Assembly (NCBI GenBank): GCA_001724275.1
Contig: MEDZ01000004.1
Span: 186,001 to 250,000, forward strand
Origin: Gemmatimonadetes bacterium SCN 70-22
GTDB lineage: Bacteria > Gemmatimonadota > Gemmatimonadetes > Gemmatimonadales > Gemmatimonadaceae
Length of the DNA: 64,000 bases
Direction of reading: 5' to 3'
Each line of letters starts with the position of its first letter. Positions within the stretch are counted from its first letter, which is position 1. The translations under genes were made by a program, and so were the position numbers. The notes under the pieces are model-generated. The model was not told where the DNA came from. It did no database searches and saw only the letters and a program-made list of their open reading frames with translations. Shown in pieces: positions 27,112 through 36,498 of the stretch.

Positions 27112-27972
27112 CTAACGCAGCCACCCTTCGAGGGTGGTGGCCAGGTCGGTCTTGTCGTCGCGGTACTTGACGATGATCGGCGTCTGGAGCGAGAGGGCGA
27201 GCGAGGCGCCCCATCCCTCACGCACCGCCCGCGCCCCGGGGACGACGACGGCGCCGGCCGGGATCTCGAGCGGCGCGTCGCCCGAGCCGCGATAGACCGT
27301 CTCGCGCACCAGGTCGTACACCGGGGTCCCGCGCGTCAGGACGACGCCGGCGGCGAGGACGGCGCGCGCGCGCACGACGGTGCCCTCGTAGACCCCGCAG
27401 TTCCCGCCGACGATGACCTCGTCCTCGATCACGACCGGGGCGGCGTTCACCGGCTCCAGCACGCCGCCCACCTGGGCGGCGGCACTCACGTGGACGCGCT
27501 CCCCCACTTGGGCGCACGAACCGATCAGCGCGTGCGAATCGACCATCGTCCCGGTCCCGATGTGGGCGCCGACGTTGATGTACATGGGCGGCATGCAGAC
27601 CACCCCCGGCGCCACGTAGGCGCCCCGGCGGATGGACGATCCCCCGGGGACGACGCGCACGCCGTCGTCGAGGGTGAGGCGACGCGTGGGGAGTGTGTGC
27701 TTGTCGAAGAAGGTGAAGGCGCCCCCCTCCGTCGGGTGCAACGTGACGACCCGGCCGGCGCGGAACGCGACCAGGATCCCCTGCTTGACCCAGGGGACCG
27801 CCTGCCAGCGTCCGGCGTCATCGCGCCGTGCCGCCCGGATCTCGCCGCGCTCGAGGCGATCGAGCAGCTCGGCCACCACCGCCTCGGCATCGTCCGCGAG
27901 CGGGGTGCCGGCCGGGGTGGCGGCCAGGGCGGTGATGCGAGCGGCGAGGGCGTCGTGCGCGGGGTGACTCAT
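27112..27972 (-). CDS. dapD: tetrahydrodipicolinate N-succinyltransferase
   Basis: Succinylates tetrahydrodipicolinate in the succinylase branch of DAP/lysine synthesis. Start at ATG 27972-27970 (MSHPAHDALAARITALA), overlapping the dapA stop as ATGA. The 286-residue product has an N-terminal helical domain followed by a left-handed beta-helix of hexapeptide repeats (VPGGSSIRRGAYVAPGVVCM, YINVGAHIGTGTMVDSHALIGS, ERVHVSAAAQVGGVLEPVNA, VIVGGNCGVYEGTVVRARAV). Its presence argues that DAP is made by succinylated intermediates and hence for a DapE desuccinylase. The stop TAG sits in a CGTTAGGC octamer (27110-27117) that runs into the aroA ATG. Confidence 0.95.
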   Translation of the reverse strand: MSHPAHDALAARITALAATPAGTPLADDAEAVVAELLDRLERGEIRAARRDDAGRWQAVPWVKQGILVAFRAGRVVTLHPTEGGAFTFFDKHTLPTRRLTLDDGVRVVPGGSSIRRGAYVAPGVVCMPPMYINVGAHIGTGTMVDSHALIGSCAQVGERVHVSAAAQVGGVLEPVNAAPVVIEDEVIVGGNCGVYEGTVVRARAVLAAGVVLTRGTPVYDLVRETVYRGSGDAPLEIPAGAVVVPGARAVREGWGASLALSLQTPIIVKYRDDKTDLATTLEGWLR

Positions 27973-28856
27973 GATGCCATGGCGCCCGCCGTGACGAGCG
28001 CCGCGTGGACGGTGGCGTGCAGCTGCTCGGCCAGCGGAACCAGGGGGAGGCGAAGGCGGTTCTCGATCCGTCCCATCATGGCGAGGGCGGCCTTCACGGG
28101 GGCCGGGTTGGCCTCGACGAACGCGGCCGTCATCCACGGCAGGAGCTGGCGATGGAGCCCCCGCGCCGCGCCGAAGTCGCCGGCGGCACAGGCCTCGACC
28201 AGCGCGACCATGCGGCGCGGGGTCGCATTGCTCACCACGGAGATCACCCCCTCGCCGCCCAGCGCCATCACCGGGAGGGTGAGGGCGTCGTCGCCGGAGA
28301 GGACGGCGAACGAGGCGGGACGCTCGCGCAGGAGCTCGCCGATCTGCCCCAGGTTTCCCGAGGCCTCCTTGATGGCCACGACCCCGGGGATCGCGGCCAG
28401 TTCGAGCGCGGTGCGCGCCTCGATGTTGCTCGCGGTGCGCCCGGGAACGTTGTACACGACGATCGGGAGCTCGACGGCATCGGCAATGGCGCGGAAGTGC
28501 GCCACGATCCCGCGCTGCTGCGGCTTGTTGTACATCGGTGAGACGTGCAGGAGGTGCGTGGCCCCGGCGTCGCGCATGGCGTGCGAGAGGGCGATCGCCT
28601 TCTGCGTGTCGTTGGACCCGGCGCCGGCGACCACCGGAACCCTCCCCGCGACCTGCTCGGCGGTGATGGCCACGACCCGCGCGTGCTCCTCGGCGGTGAG
28701 GGTCGCCGCCTCGCCCGTCGATCCGCACGGGACCAGGAAGTGCACCCCCTCGCCGACCTGCCATTCCACCAGGGCGCGCAGGGCGCGCTCGTCGACGCGC
28801 CCCTCGCGCGTGAACGGCGTGACCAGTGCGGTCCCGCACCCGGACAATGGACGCAT
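27969..28856 (-). CDS. dapA: 4-hydroxy-tetrahydrodipicolinate synthase
   Basis: Condenses pyruvate with aspartate semialdehyde. Start at ATG 28856-28854 (MRPLSGCGTALVTPF), 2 bases after the dapB stop. The 295-residue TIM-barrel has CGSTGEAATLTAEEH, YNVPGRTASNIEA with the Tyr of the catalytic triad, the Schiff-base lysine in GVVAIKEASGN and LSGDDALTLPVMALGGEGVISV. All are standard for DapA. Confidence 0.96.
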   Translation of the reverse strand: MRPLSGCGTALVTPFTREGRVDERALRALVEWQVGEGVHFLVPCGSTGEAATLTAEEHARVVAITAEQVAGRVPVVAGAGSNDTQKAIALSHAMRDAGATHLLHVSPMYNKPQQRGIVAHFRAIADAVELPIVVYNVPGRTASNIEARTALELAAIPGVVAIKEASGNLGQIGELLRERPASFAVLSGDDALTLPVMALGGEGVISVVSNATPRRMVALVEACAAGDFGAARGLHRQLLPWMTAAFVEANPAPVKAALAMMGRIENRLRLPLVPLAEQLHATVHAALVTAGAMAS

Positions 28857-28858
28857 GC

Positions 28859-29560
28859 TCACGTTCCCTCCTCGGCGCGCACCAGGTCGCGCATGGTGAA
28901 GACTCCCCGCTTCCCGACCAGCCACTCGGCGGCGCGCAGGGCCCCGTCGGCGAAGACGCGCCGGTCGCGCGCCTCGTGGGTCAGGGTGACCTGCTCGAAC
29001 GGACCGTCGAAGACGAGCGTGTGCGTCCCCGGAACATGTCCCACGCGCACGCTGGTGACCGGGACGGTCCGCCCGAGCGCCGCCGCGACCTCCGCCGCCA
29101 GCGCCGCGCCCGTCCCCGACGGCGCGTCCTTCTTGGCGCGGTGGTGCGTCTCCACCAGGTGGGCGTCGAATTGCGGCTGGCCAGCGAACGCCGCCCCCGC
29201 CTGACGGGCGAGCTCGAGCACGAGCGCGACGCCGAGCGAGAAGTTGGGCGCCCAGAAGAGCGCTCCGCCGGTGCGCCGCACCTCGTCCTCGAGCGCCGGG
29301 AGGGCATCGTACCAACCGGTGGTCCCCGTCACGACGGGGAGCCCGCTCGCTATGCAGGCGGCGACGTTCGCGCGGGCCGCGGCCGGCTCGGTGAACTCGA
29401 CGGCCACGTCGGCACGGGTCGCGAGCGCCGCGATCCCCTCTCCCGCCGCGTTGGCCGATGCCCCGAGGACGCCGACGACGTCGTGCCCGCGCTCGCGCGC
29501 CAGCTGCGCGATGGCTCGCCCCATCTTCCCGTCGCCGATGACCAGGAGGCGCATGATCAC
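28859..29560 (-). CDS. dapB: 4-hydroxy-tetrahydrodipicolinate reductase
   Basis: NAD(P)H-dependent reduction following DapA. The 233-residue product begins RLLVIGDGKMGRAIAQLARE (Rossmann) and has VEFTEPAAARANV, TGTTGW, FWAPNFSLGVALVLEL and the substrate motif ETHHRAKKDAPSGTG with the catalytic His and Lys. It is shorter than the E. coli enzyme (273 residues) but within the short class. ATGA overlap with lysC upstream. Confidence 0.95.
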   Translation of the reverse strand: MIMRLLVIGDGKMGRAIAQLARERGHDVVGVLGASANAAGEGIAALATRADVAVEFTEPAAARANVAACIASGLPVVTGTTGWYDALPALEDEVRRTGGALFWAPNFSLGVALVLELARQAGAAFAGQPQFDAHLVETHHRAKKDAPSGTGAALAAEVAAALGRTVPVTSVRVGHVPGTHTLVFDGPFEQVTLTHEARDRRVFADGALRAAEWLVGKRGVFTMRDLVRAEEGT

Positions 29561-30915
29561 GCCGTCCCGTCGGGGAAGAACTCGTCGTGCAGGCGGCGCA
29601 TCGCCTCCGCCACCTGGTCGCCATCGACCAGCATCGTCAGGTTGATGCCGCTGGCACTGAGCGAGAGCATGTGCACGCGCAGCGCCCTGAGGGCGGCGAG
29701 CGCGCGCGACATCGACTCGCTGGAGTCGGTGAGCCCCGCCCCCACGATCGCGACGATGCCGCGGTTGCGCTCCACCGAGACGTCGCCCAGGGGCGAGAGG
29801 TCGACCACCAGCGTGTCCAGGTGCGTGGCGTCGTCGATGGTGACGCTCACGCTGACCTCGGAGGTGGCGACGACGTCCACCGAGGTGCGGTGCCGGTCGA
29901 AGACCTCGAAGAGGGTGCGCAGGAAGCCGTGCTGCAGGAGCATCCGCGGGCTTCGCACCCGGAGCAGCGTCACCCCCTGCTTTCCCGCCAGCGCCACTAC
30001 CGGGCGCTTGGGGGCATCGAAGGTGATGAGCGTCCCCGTCCCCTCCGGGCGACGCGAGTTGAAGATGTACACCGGGATCCCGAGCCGGACGGCGGGGGTG
30101 ATGGTGCTCGGGTGCAGGACCTTGGCCCCGAACGAGGCGAGTTCGCTGGCCTCGTCGAAGCGGATCCGGTCGATGAGGCGCGCCCCCTGCACCACGCGCG
30201 GGTCGGCGGTGAGCATCCCGTCCACGTCGGTCCAGATCTCGATCGCCTCGGCGCCTAACGCGGCTCCGAAGAGCGAGGCCGAGTAGTCGGAGCCCCCGCG
30301 CCCGAGCGTCGTCACGATTCCCTGCTCGGTGGATCCGATGTACCCCCCCAGCACCGGCACGGCGCCCCGGTCGACGAGGGGGCGCAGGATCTTCTGGGTC
30401 GTCTCGGCGATCCGGTCCGGACGCGGCTCGGCCTTGCCGAACCGGTCGCCCGTGATCATCACCGTCGTGGCGTCGACGTGCTCGGCCGGGATCCCGCGCG
30501 CCGCCAGCGCCGCCGTGACCAGCAGCGACGACAGCATCTCGCCCTTGGCCGAGATGGCATCCTTGCTGCGCGCCGTGGCGTGCCCCAGCACCGACAGCGC
30601 CTCCGCCAGCGACGCCAGTTCGTCGAACGTGGCGCTCAATTCGCCCATCACCTCGCGCGCCTGCGGGGCATCACCGAGGAGTTGCTCGGCCGCGGCCAGG
30701 TGCCGCTCGCGGAGTGCCTCGACACCACGGATCGCGCTGATGAGCTGACCCTCGGCGGCCTGTTCGGCGATCGCGATCAACGCATTCGTGGCGCCGCCCA
30801 TGGCCGAGACGACGACGATCGGGCGGCGCGGAAGGCGCGAGTGCACGATGGTGGCCAGCCGCTCGATCGCCGCCGCGTCACCGACGGAGGTCCCGCCGAA
30901 CTTGACGACAATCAT
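29557..30915 (-). CDS. lysC: aspartate kinase
   Basis: First step of the aspartate family pathway. The 452-residue product has KFGGTSVGDAAAIERLA at the N terminus, then SAKGEMLSSLLVTAAL, TLGRGGSDYSASLFGAALGAEAIEIWTDVDGM and two C-terminal ACT domains (about 310-450) that normally bind lysine for feedback inhibition. Length resembles monofunctional LysC enzymes. It is joined by ATGA overlaps to asd upstream and dapB downstream. A CGTTAGGC copy at 30253-30260 encodes the Leu of AALGAE. Confidence 0.95.
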   Translation of the reverse strand: MIVVKFGGTSVGDAAAIERLATIVHSRLPRRPIVVVSAMGGATNALIAIAEQAAEGQLISAIRGVEALRERHLAAAEQLLGDAPQAREVMGELSATFDELASLAEALSVLGHATARSKDAISAKGEMLSSLLVTAALAARGIPAEHVDATTVMITGDRFGKAEPRPDRIAETTQKILRPLVDRGAVPVLGGYIGSTEQGIVTTLGRGGSDYSASLFGAALGAEAIEIWTDVDGMLTADPRVVQGARLIDRIRFDEASELASFGAKVLHPSTITPAVRLGIPVYIFNSRRPEGTGTLITFDAPKRPVVALAGKQGVTLLRVRSPRMLLQHGFLRTLFEVFDRHRTSVDVVATSEVSVSVTIDDATHLDTLVVDLSPLGDVSVERNRGIVAIVGAGLTDSSESMSRALAALRALRVHMLSLSASGINLTMLVDGDQVAEAMRRLHDEFFPDGTA

Positions 30916-32000
30916 GCGGCGTCGATCGCCCCCTGCGCCGCGAGGAGTTCGGCGTTAAGGATCGAGCCGCCCGCGGCCCCGCGGATCGTGTTGTGCCCGA
31001 GGGCGACGAGCTTGACGTCGAGGATGGGATCCGGGCGCACGCGCCCGACGGTGACCGTCATGCCTCGCCCGGCGCCGACGTCGCGGCGCGTCTGCGGGCG
31101 ATCGACGGCGTCGGTGACGACGAGCGGGGACTCGGGGGCCGAGGGGAGCCCGCGCGCCTCGGCACACCCGCGCCATGCGCCCAGCGCCTCGGACGCCTCG
31201 GGTGCCGATACGCGGCGACCGAAGCCGACCGAGAGGCAGACGAGGTGCCCGTTCTCCGTGGCCACGCGATTGGCGTGCGCGCTGACGGCGAAGGGGGCGA
31301 ACGCGACGGCGCCGTGGTGCAGCGTGCCCAGCATCTTGTTGATCTCACGCTCGATCTTCGGCTCCTCGTCGCCGATGTACGGGATGACGTTGCCGAGGAT
31401 GTCGAGCGACGGCACCCCGGGATAGCCGGCGCCGGAGACCGCCTGCATGGTGGTCACGAAGACCTTCTCGATGCCGAACGCCTGGTGCAGCGGGGCGAGC
31501 GCGACCGTGGCGACCGTCGCGGCGCAGTTGGCGTTGGTCACGATCCCGCCGCCAGGCGCAAAGCCGCGAGCGCGCCGCTGCCCCTCGAGCAGGGCCAGGT
31601 GGGGGGCATTGACCTCGGGAATCACCAGCGGCACGTCGGGCTCCATGCGATAGTTCTTCGCATTGCTGAGCACGAGGGCCCCGGCGCGCGCAAAGCGGGC
31701 TTCGACCTCACCGGCGACGTTCGCGTCGAGCGCGGAGAAGACGATACGGGCCCTGACCTGCGACGGGTCGCAGGCGGAGACCGTCAACCCCGCCACCTCG
31801 GACGGCATGGCCCCCTCGATCCAGCGCGTCGCCTCGGCGTAGGTCTTTCCCGCCGAGCGCTCGGAGGCGGCGACGTCGGTCACCTCGAACCACGGGTGGC
31901 CCTGGAGGAGGCGAATGAAGGTCTGACCGACGGCCCCGGTGGCACCCAGCACCGCGACCGGCCACTTGTGGGCCGGCTTCAACGAGGAACGCGACATCAT
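30912..32000 (-). CDS. asd: aspartate-semialdehyde dehydrogenase
   Basis: Reduces aspartyl phosphate to the semialdehyde with NADPH. The 362-residue product has VAVLGATGAVGQTFIRLL, the catalytic TNANCAATV (Cys159) and the segment TTMQAVSGAGYPGVPSLDILGNVIPYI. The SGAGYPG stretch and overall length look closer to the archaeal/fungal-type enzyme than to the E. coli type, an impression that a tree would test. The start overlaps the M20 peptidase stop by ATGA. Confidence 0.93.
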   Translation of the reverse strand: MMSRSSLKPAHKWPVAVLGATGAVGQTFIRLLQGHPWFEVTDVAASERSAGKTYAEATRWIEGAMPSEVAGLTVSACDPSQVRARIVFSALDANVAGEVEARFARAGALVLSNAKNYRMEPDVPLVIPEVNAPHLALLEGQRRARGFAPGGGIVTNANCAATVATVALAPLHQAFGIEKVFVTTMQAVSGAGYPGVPSLDILGNVIPYIGDEEPKIEREINKMLGTLHHGAVAFAPFAVSAHANRVATENGHLVCLSVGFGRRVSAPEASEALGAWRGCAEARGLPSAPESPLVVTDAVDRPQTRRDVGAGRGMTVTVGRVRPDPILDVKLVALGHNTIRGAAGGSILNAELLAAQGAIDAA

Positions 32001-33004
32001 GAATCGAGGAGGGCGCGCACGAGCCGCTGGTAGCCCTCGACCGCGGCGCGCAGCTCGCCGATGTCGATGAACTCGTCAGGCGTGTGCGCGACGTGGATCG
32101 AGCCCGGGCCGAAGAGGAGGGGCGTTCCCCAGCGATCGAGCAGCGGGATATCGGAGGTGTACGCGACCGGCGACGTCTCGAAGCCGGCGATCGTGTGGAA
32201 GCGCTGCGCCGGGATGTGCGACCCGTAGGTGAGCTCGGCACGCCCGGCCACCCACGCCTCGAGCTGCGCCCTCACCTCGTCCACCGGTCCAACGAGACGG
32301 AACATCAACTCCACCTCGCAACTTCCGGGGATGATGTTCGCCTCGGTCCCGCCACGAATCGTCCCGATGTTCACCGTCGTGTCGCCGAGCCCCGGGTCGG
32401 AGGGCCAGGAGACGTCCTTGAGCGTGGGGAGGAGCGCGAGCATCGGCTCGATGGCCGACTGTCCCAGGTGCGGATAGGCGGAGTGCGCTTCCCTGCCCCG
32501 CGTACGCAGGTGCACGCGGAGCGATCCCTTGGCCCCGAGGGCGAGCCGGCTCTCGGTGGGCTCGCCGTTCACGAGGAAGCGCGACGTGGCGGGGAGCCGG
32601 TTGGCCGCACGCGCGCCATCCGATCCCTTTTCCTCGCCGACGACGAGCAGGAGGTCGACACGGTCCTCGCCCGCAGCTGCAAGCACGTCGGCCGCGACGA
32701 GCATCGCGGCCGCGATCCCCTTCGCGTCGCAGGCGCCGCGCCCGTACAGCCGGTCCCCTTCGAGCCGAGGGGGAACGTAGGGGGGGACGGTGTCGAGGTG
32801 CGTGGAGAGCGTCACGCCGCCCCCGGCGCGCGAGGCCCAGACGTTGCCGCGACCGGGGGTGACTTCCTGGACGGTGACGTTCCACCCGCGGGCCACGAGC
32901 CAGCGGGAGACGTAGTCCACGATCCTGCCTTCGCCTGCGGTGGGCGATTCGATCGCCATGAGCTCGGCGGCGAGCGCAACGACATCTGCCATGTCGCGTA
33001 TCAT
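31997..33004 (-). CDS. dapE: M20 metallopeptidase, probable succinyl-diaminopimelate desuccinylase
   Basis: Zinc-dependent amidohydrolase of the M20 family, 335 residues. Metal ligands are visible: H69 in THLDTVPPY, D93 in GRGACDAKG, the catalytic Glu pair in GEEKGSDG (124-125). The dimerisation domain begins near 165 (GAKGSLRVHLRTRGREAHSAYP). M20 members include DapE, ArgE and LysK. The context, first in an operon with asd, lysC, dapB, dapA and dapD, and the need for a desuccinylase after DapD, favours DapE, although its sequence looks less like E. coli DapE than like LysK/ArgE forms. The start could also be the ATG four codons later (32992). Confidence 0.78.
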   Translation of the reverse strand: MIRDMADVVALAAELMAIESPTAGEGRIVDYVSRWLVARGWNVTVQEVTPGRGNVWASRAGGGVTLSTHLDTVPPYVPPRLEGDRLYGRGACDAKGIAAAMLVAADVLAAAGEDRVDLLLVVGEEKGSDGARAANRLPATSRFLVNGEPTESRLALGAKGSLRVHLRTRGREAHSAYPHLGQSAIEPMLALLPTLKDVSWPSDPGLGDTTVNIGTIRGGTEANIIPGSCEVELMFRLVGPVDEVRAQLEAWVAGRAELTYGSHIPAQRFHTIAGFETSPVAYTSDIPLLDRWGTPLLFGPGSIHVAHTPDEFIDIGELRAAVEGYQRLVRALLDS

Positions 33005-33036
33005 AGCCGCCGACGCTCGAAGCTTGGAGGGGGGGA

Positions 33037-33119
33037 TGCGCGGGGCGGGACTCGAACCCGCACTCGGTTGCCCGAAGGGGATTTTAAGTCCCCCGCGTCT
33101 ACCATTTCGCCACCCGCGC
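33037..33119 (-). tRNA. tRNA-Leu (anticodon UAA)
   Basis: The minus strand folds into a class II tRNA of 83 nt: acceptor GCGCGGG/CCCGCGC, D-arm GGCGAAATGGTAGACGC, anticodon stem GGGGA/TCCCC around CTTAAAA with anticodon TAA, a long variable arm (CCTTCGGGCAACC region) and T-loop GGTTCGAGTCC. No CCA is encoded. It would read TTA, the codon that in this window occurs almost only within the CGTTAGGC octamer. Confidence 0.95.
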
Positions 33120-33260
33120 CGCGCAGCGCGACCAGCCGCGCGCCACCGCGCGCGCCGAGCCACCGCACCGCCTCGACATGAGAAAAAACAAAAGACGAGA
33201 CCACGAGCCCCGCCCCCTCGCGTCTTCCCGTCTTCTCGCCTTCTCGTCCTCCAGATCAGA
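33120..33260. other. tRNA spacer with CTTCTCGTC-type simple repeat
   Basis: Between the two tRNAs the plus strand contains AAAAAACAAAAG near 33183 and then a run of imperfect 8-10 bp units (CGTCTTCCCGTCTTCTCGCC, 33221-33241) similar to the 19521-19550 stretch before accC. No gene is seen. Confidence 0.5.
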
Positions 33261-33333
33261 AGCGGGAAACGGGACTCGAACCCGCGACCCCAACCTTGGC
33301 AAGGTTGTGCTCTACCAACTGAGCTATTCCCGC
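33261..33333 (-). tRNA. tRNA-Gly (anticodon GCC)
   Basis: The minus strand gives a 73-nt cloverleaf: acceptor GCGGGAA/TTCCCGC, D-arm AGCTCAGTTGGTAGAGC, anticodon arm AACCTTGCCAAGGTT with anticodon GCC, T-arm CGGGTTCGAGTCCCG. No CCA is encoded. It lies 141 bases upstream of tRNA-Leu in the same direction. Confidence 0.96.
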
Positions 33334-33443
33334 GACGCGCGAAGTATAGCCGTCGCGCCGCGTGGCAAACAAGACGAGCGCTGTCGCCCTCCACGCCGCG
33401 CGTCCGTCGCCCCGTGCGCTCGCGCGCACGCCGACGCCGACGC

Positions 33444-34642
<1,199 letters not shown>

Positions 34643-34646
<4 letters not shown>

Positions 34647-36421
34647 GGGGCGACACCGAGCGCGTGCACGGCGTACCACAGGGTGTATGCCAGCAACCCG
34701 GCCAGCGAGGCGTCGCCGCCATCGGCCGTGGCCCGTCCCTCGGCGTCCACCTGCTCCGCCGCCAGCCCCTGGTGCAACGGGGCGCGCCGAAGCCACTGCA
34801 TGACCTCCTTCGCATCCGGGCCAAGGAGCCGCGCGATCTGCTGCGCCAGGACGCGAGGTTGCAGGTCGATGGAGCGCACGGTCCGCCGGTAGGCGGAGTC
34901 GCGGCGGTCGAGCGTCTCGTACATCGGGAGCCAGACGACCGACGCGGCCGGCTCGTCGTCGGCGACCGCCTCGCCACCCAGGTTCACCGCCGACATGAGG
35001 ATGGGCTTGCCGCCGCGCTCACCGGCGAAGTGGCGCTGGATCGCCGCGCGCACCGCCTCCGGGTCCTCGACGCCGCGCGCCGTCTCCTCGTCGAGGGTGC
35101 GGCGGAAGACGTCGAGCGCCTGAGCCGCCACGGCATTCCCGTGCAGCGTGTACGGGAAGGCCGCCGGACGACCGGCGGGGGTGATCTCGGTCGAGTACAG
35201 CGGGATGGCCTCGTGCCGGCGGGCGCTGATGTCCTCGTGCGAGCCGTAGAGCGTATCGGCGATGATCGGTTCCTCGACGATCTGGTCGTCGCCGGTCTCG
35301 CGGATGTAGCGATCGATGGCGAGGGCGTAGGCGCCCGCCCCCTCGAGCGAGAAGCCGGGTTCGAACAGCGTCCCGTCCAGGTAGCGCACGCCGACGCCGG
35401 GGGAGTAGCCGTGCAGCTCACAGGCGCGCAGGATCAGCTCGCGCGCCAGCGGCGCATCCGCCAGCTGCACCGCGGGGATGGTCCACATCAGCGCCTCCCA
35501 CTCGCGCACCGTGACGCCGCGCGAGTGCCACGGGACGCGCGAGCGCACGAGGTAGAAATGCGCGTCGTCGAGCGCCCGCCCCACACCGTAGAAGTAGGCG
35601 AAGAGCAGGTTGCGGTTGATGATCGTGTCGATGCCGTCGTGCCCGCTGGTCTGCTCCAGCGCGCGAAGGGCGTCGCGCGTGGCCGAGAGCAGGGAGCGCC
35701 AGCCGCGACGACGCATCACGGCGACCGTCGCCTCGGCGCCATCGCCCTCCGGCCCGACCGCGAGGAAGAAGGCCGCCTCGGCCATCCCCGCCGGCGGGAC
35801 GCGCACCTCGCGCTGGATGGCGTATTCCCGCTCGTTAGGGACCTCGATGGTCGCCCCCCCATCGGCGCCGATCGCGACGGCGACGAGCCCGGGGACGGCG
35901 TCCCCGCCGAGGATCACCGCCTCGGTGGCGCCGCGCCGCACCGCATGCGCATCCACGAACGGGCGCGCCGCCTTTACGCGCAGCTGGCGGTGCCCCAGCG
36001 TCCCTTCCAGCCCCACCGTCACCTGCACGCTCCCCTGCCCCCGGTTCTCGAAGGCGAAGGCATACACCGCCCCCGCCGTGTCGGCGTCGCGCCCGTAGGG
36101 AGCGAAGATGGTCGCACGCACGACCAGCGAACCGATCGTGGCGGTGAACGTCGGGAGCCAGCCGAAGGCACGTTCCCACGCCAGCGTGGTACGAGTCCAT
36201 TCCACCGCGACGCCGTCGATCGCGAGGACCGGTCGCGCCAGGGCGGGCTCACGGCCACTCGCAAAATCGGCCCCGCCGGCAAATTCCACCGCCGCGCGGG
36301 CGCCCCGGTGCAACGTGCCGACCGCGTGGAGGGAACCGTCGACCGGGTGGATGCACGGGAGCGAGATCCAGTGGTTGCCGGTGAGTTGCCAGGGGATCGG
36401 GGGAATCGGCGAAGCGTTCAC
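34643..36421 (-). CDS. glycosidase-like (six-hairpin) protein of unknown specificity
   Basis: A 592-residue protein with GTG start. The N-terminal 260 residues look beta-rich (GNHWISLPCIHPVDGSLHAVG, then paired beta stretches) and the rest alpha-helical. Segments such as NRNLLFAYFYGVGRALDD, VTVREWEALMWTIPAVQLADAPLARELILRACE and EGAGAYALAIDRYIRETGDDQIVEE recall (alpha/alpha)6-barrel enzymes such as glycoside phosphorylases and glucoamylase-like hydrolases. I cannot place catalytic acids. There is no signal peptide, so it should be cytoplasmic. It overlaps galK by GTGA, which suggests a role in breaking down a galactose-containing saccharide, but that is only context. Confidence 0.5.
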
Positions 36422-36498
36422 GGCTCAATTACTTTCGATGATGCGGGACTCGGTCCGGGCGCCGGCGTGGCGCACGGCGCGGGGGCCGCCATTTCCAG

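Noticed and set aside
33037-33119. TTA codons as a developmental switch read by tRNA-Leu(UAA), as with bldA in Streptomyces
   Set aside because: Here TTA occurs in essential growth genes (rpsI, rpsA, tsf, dxs), so a late-stage tRNA control is implausible.
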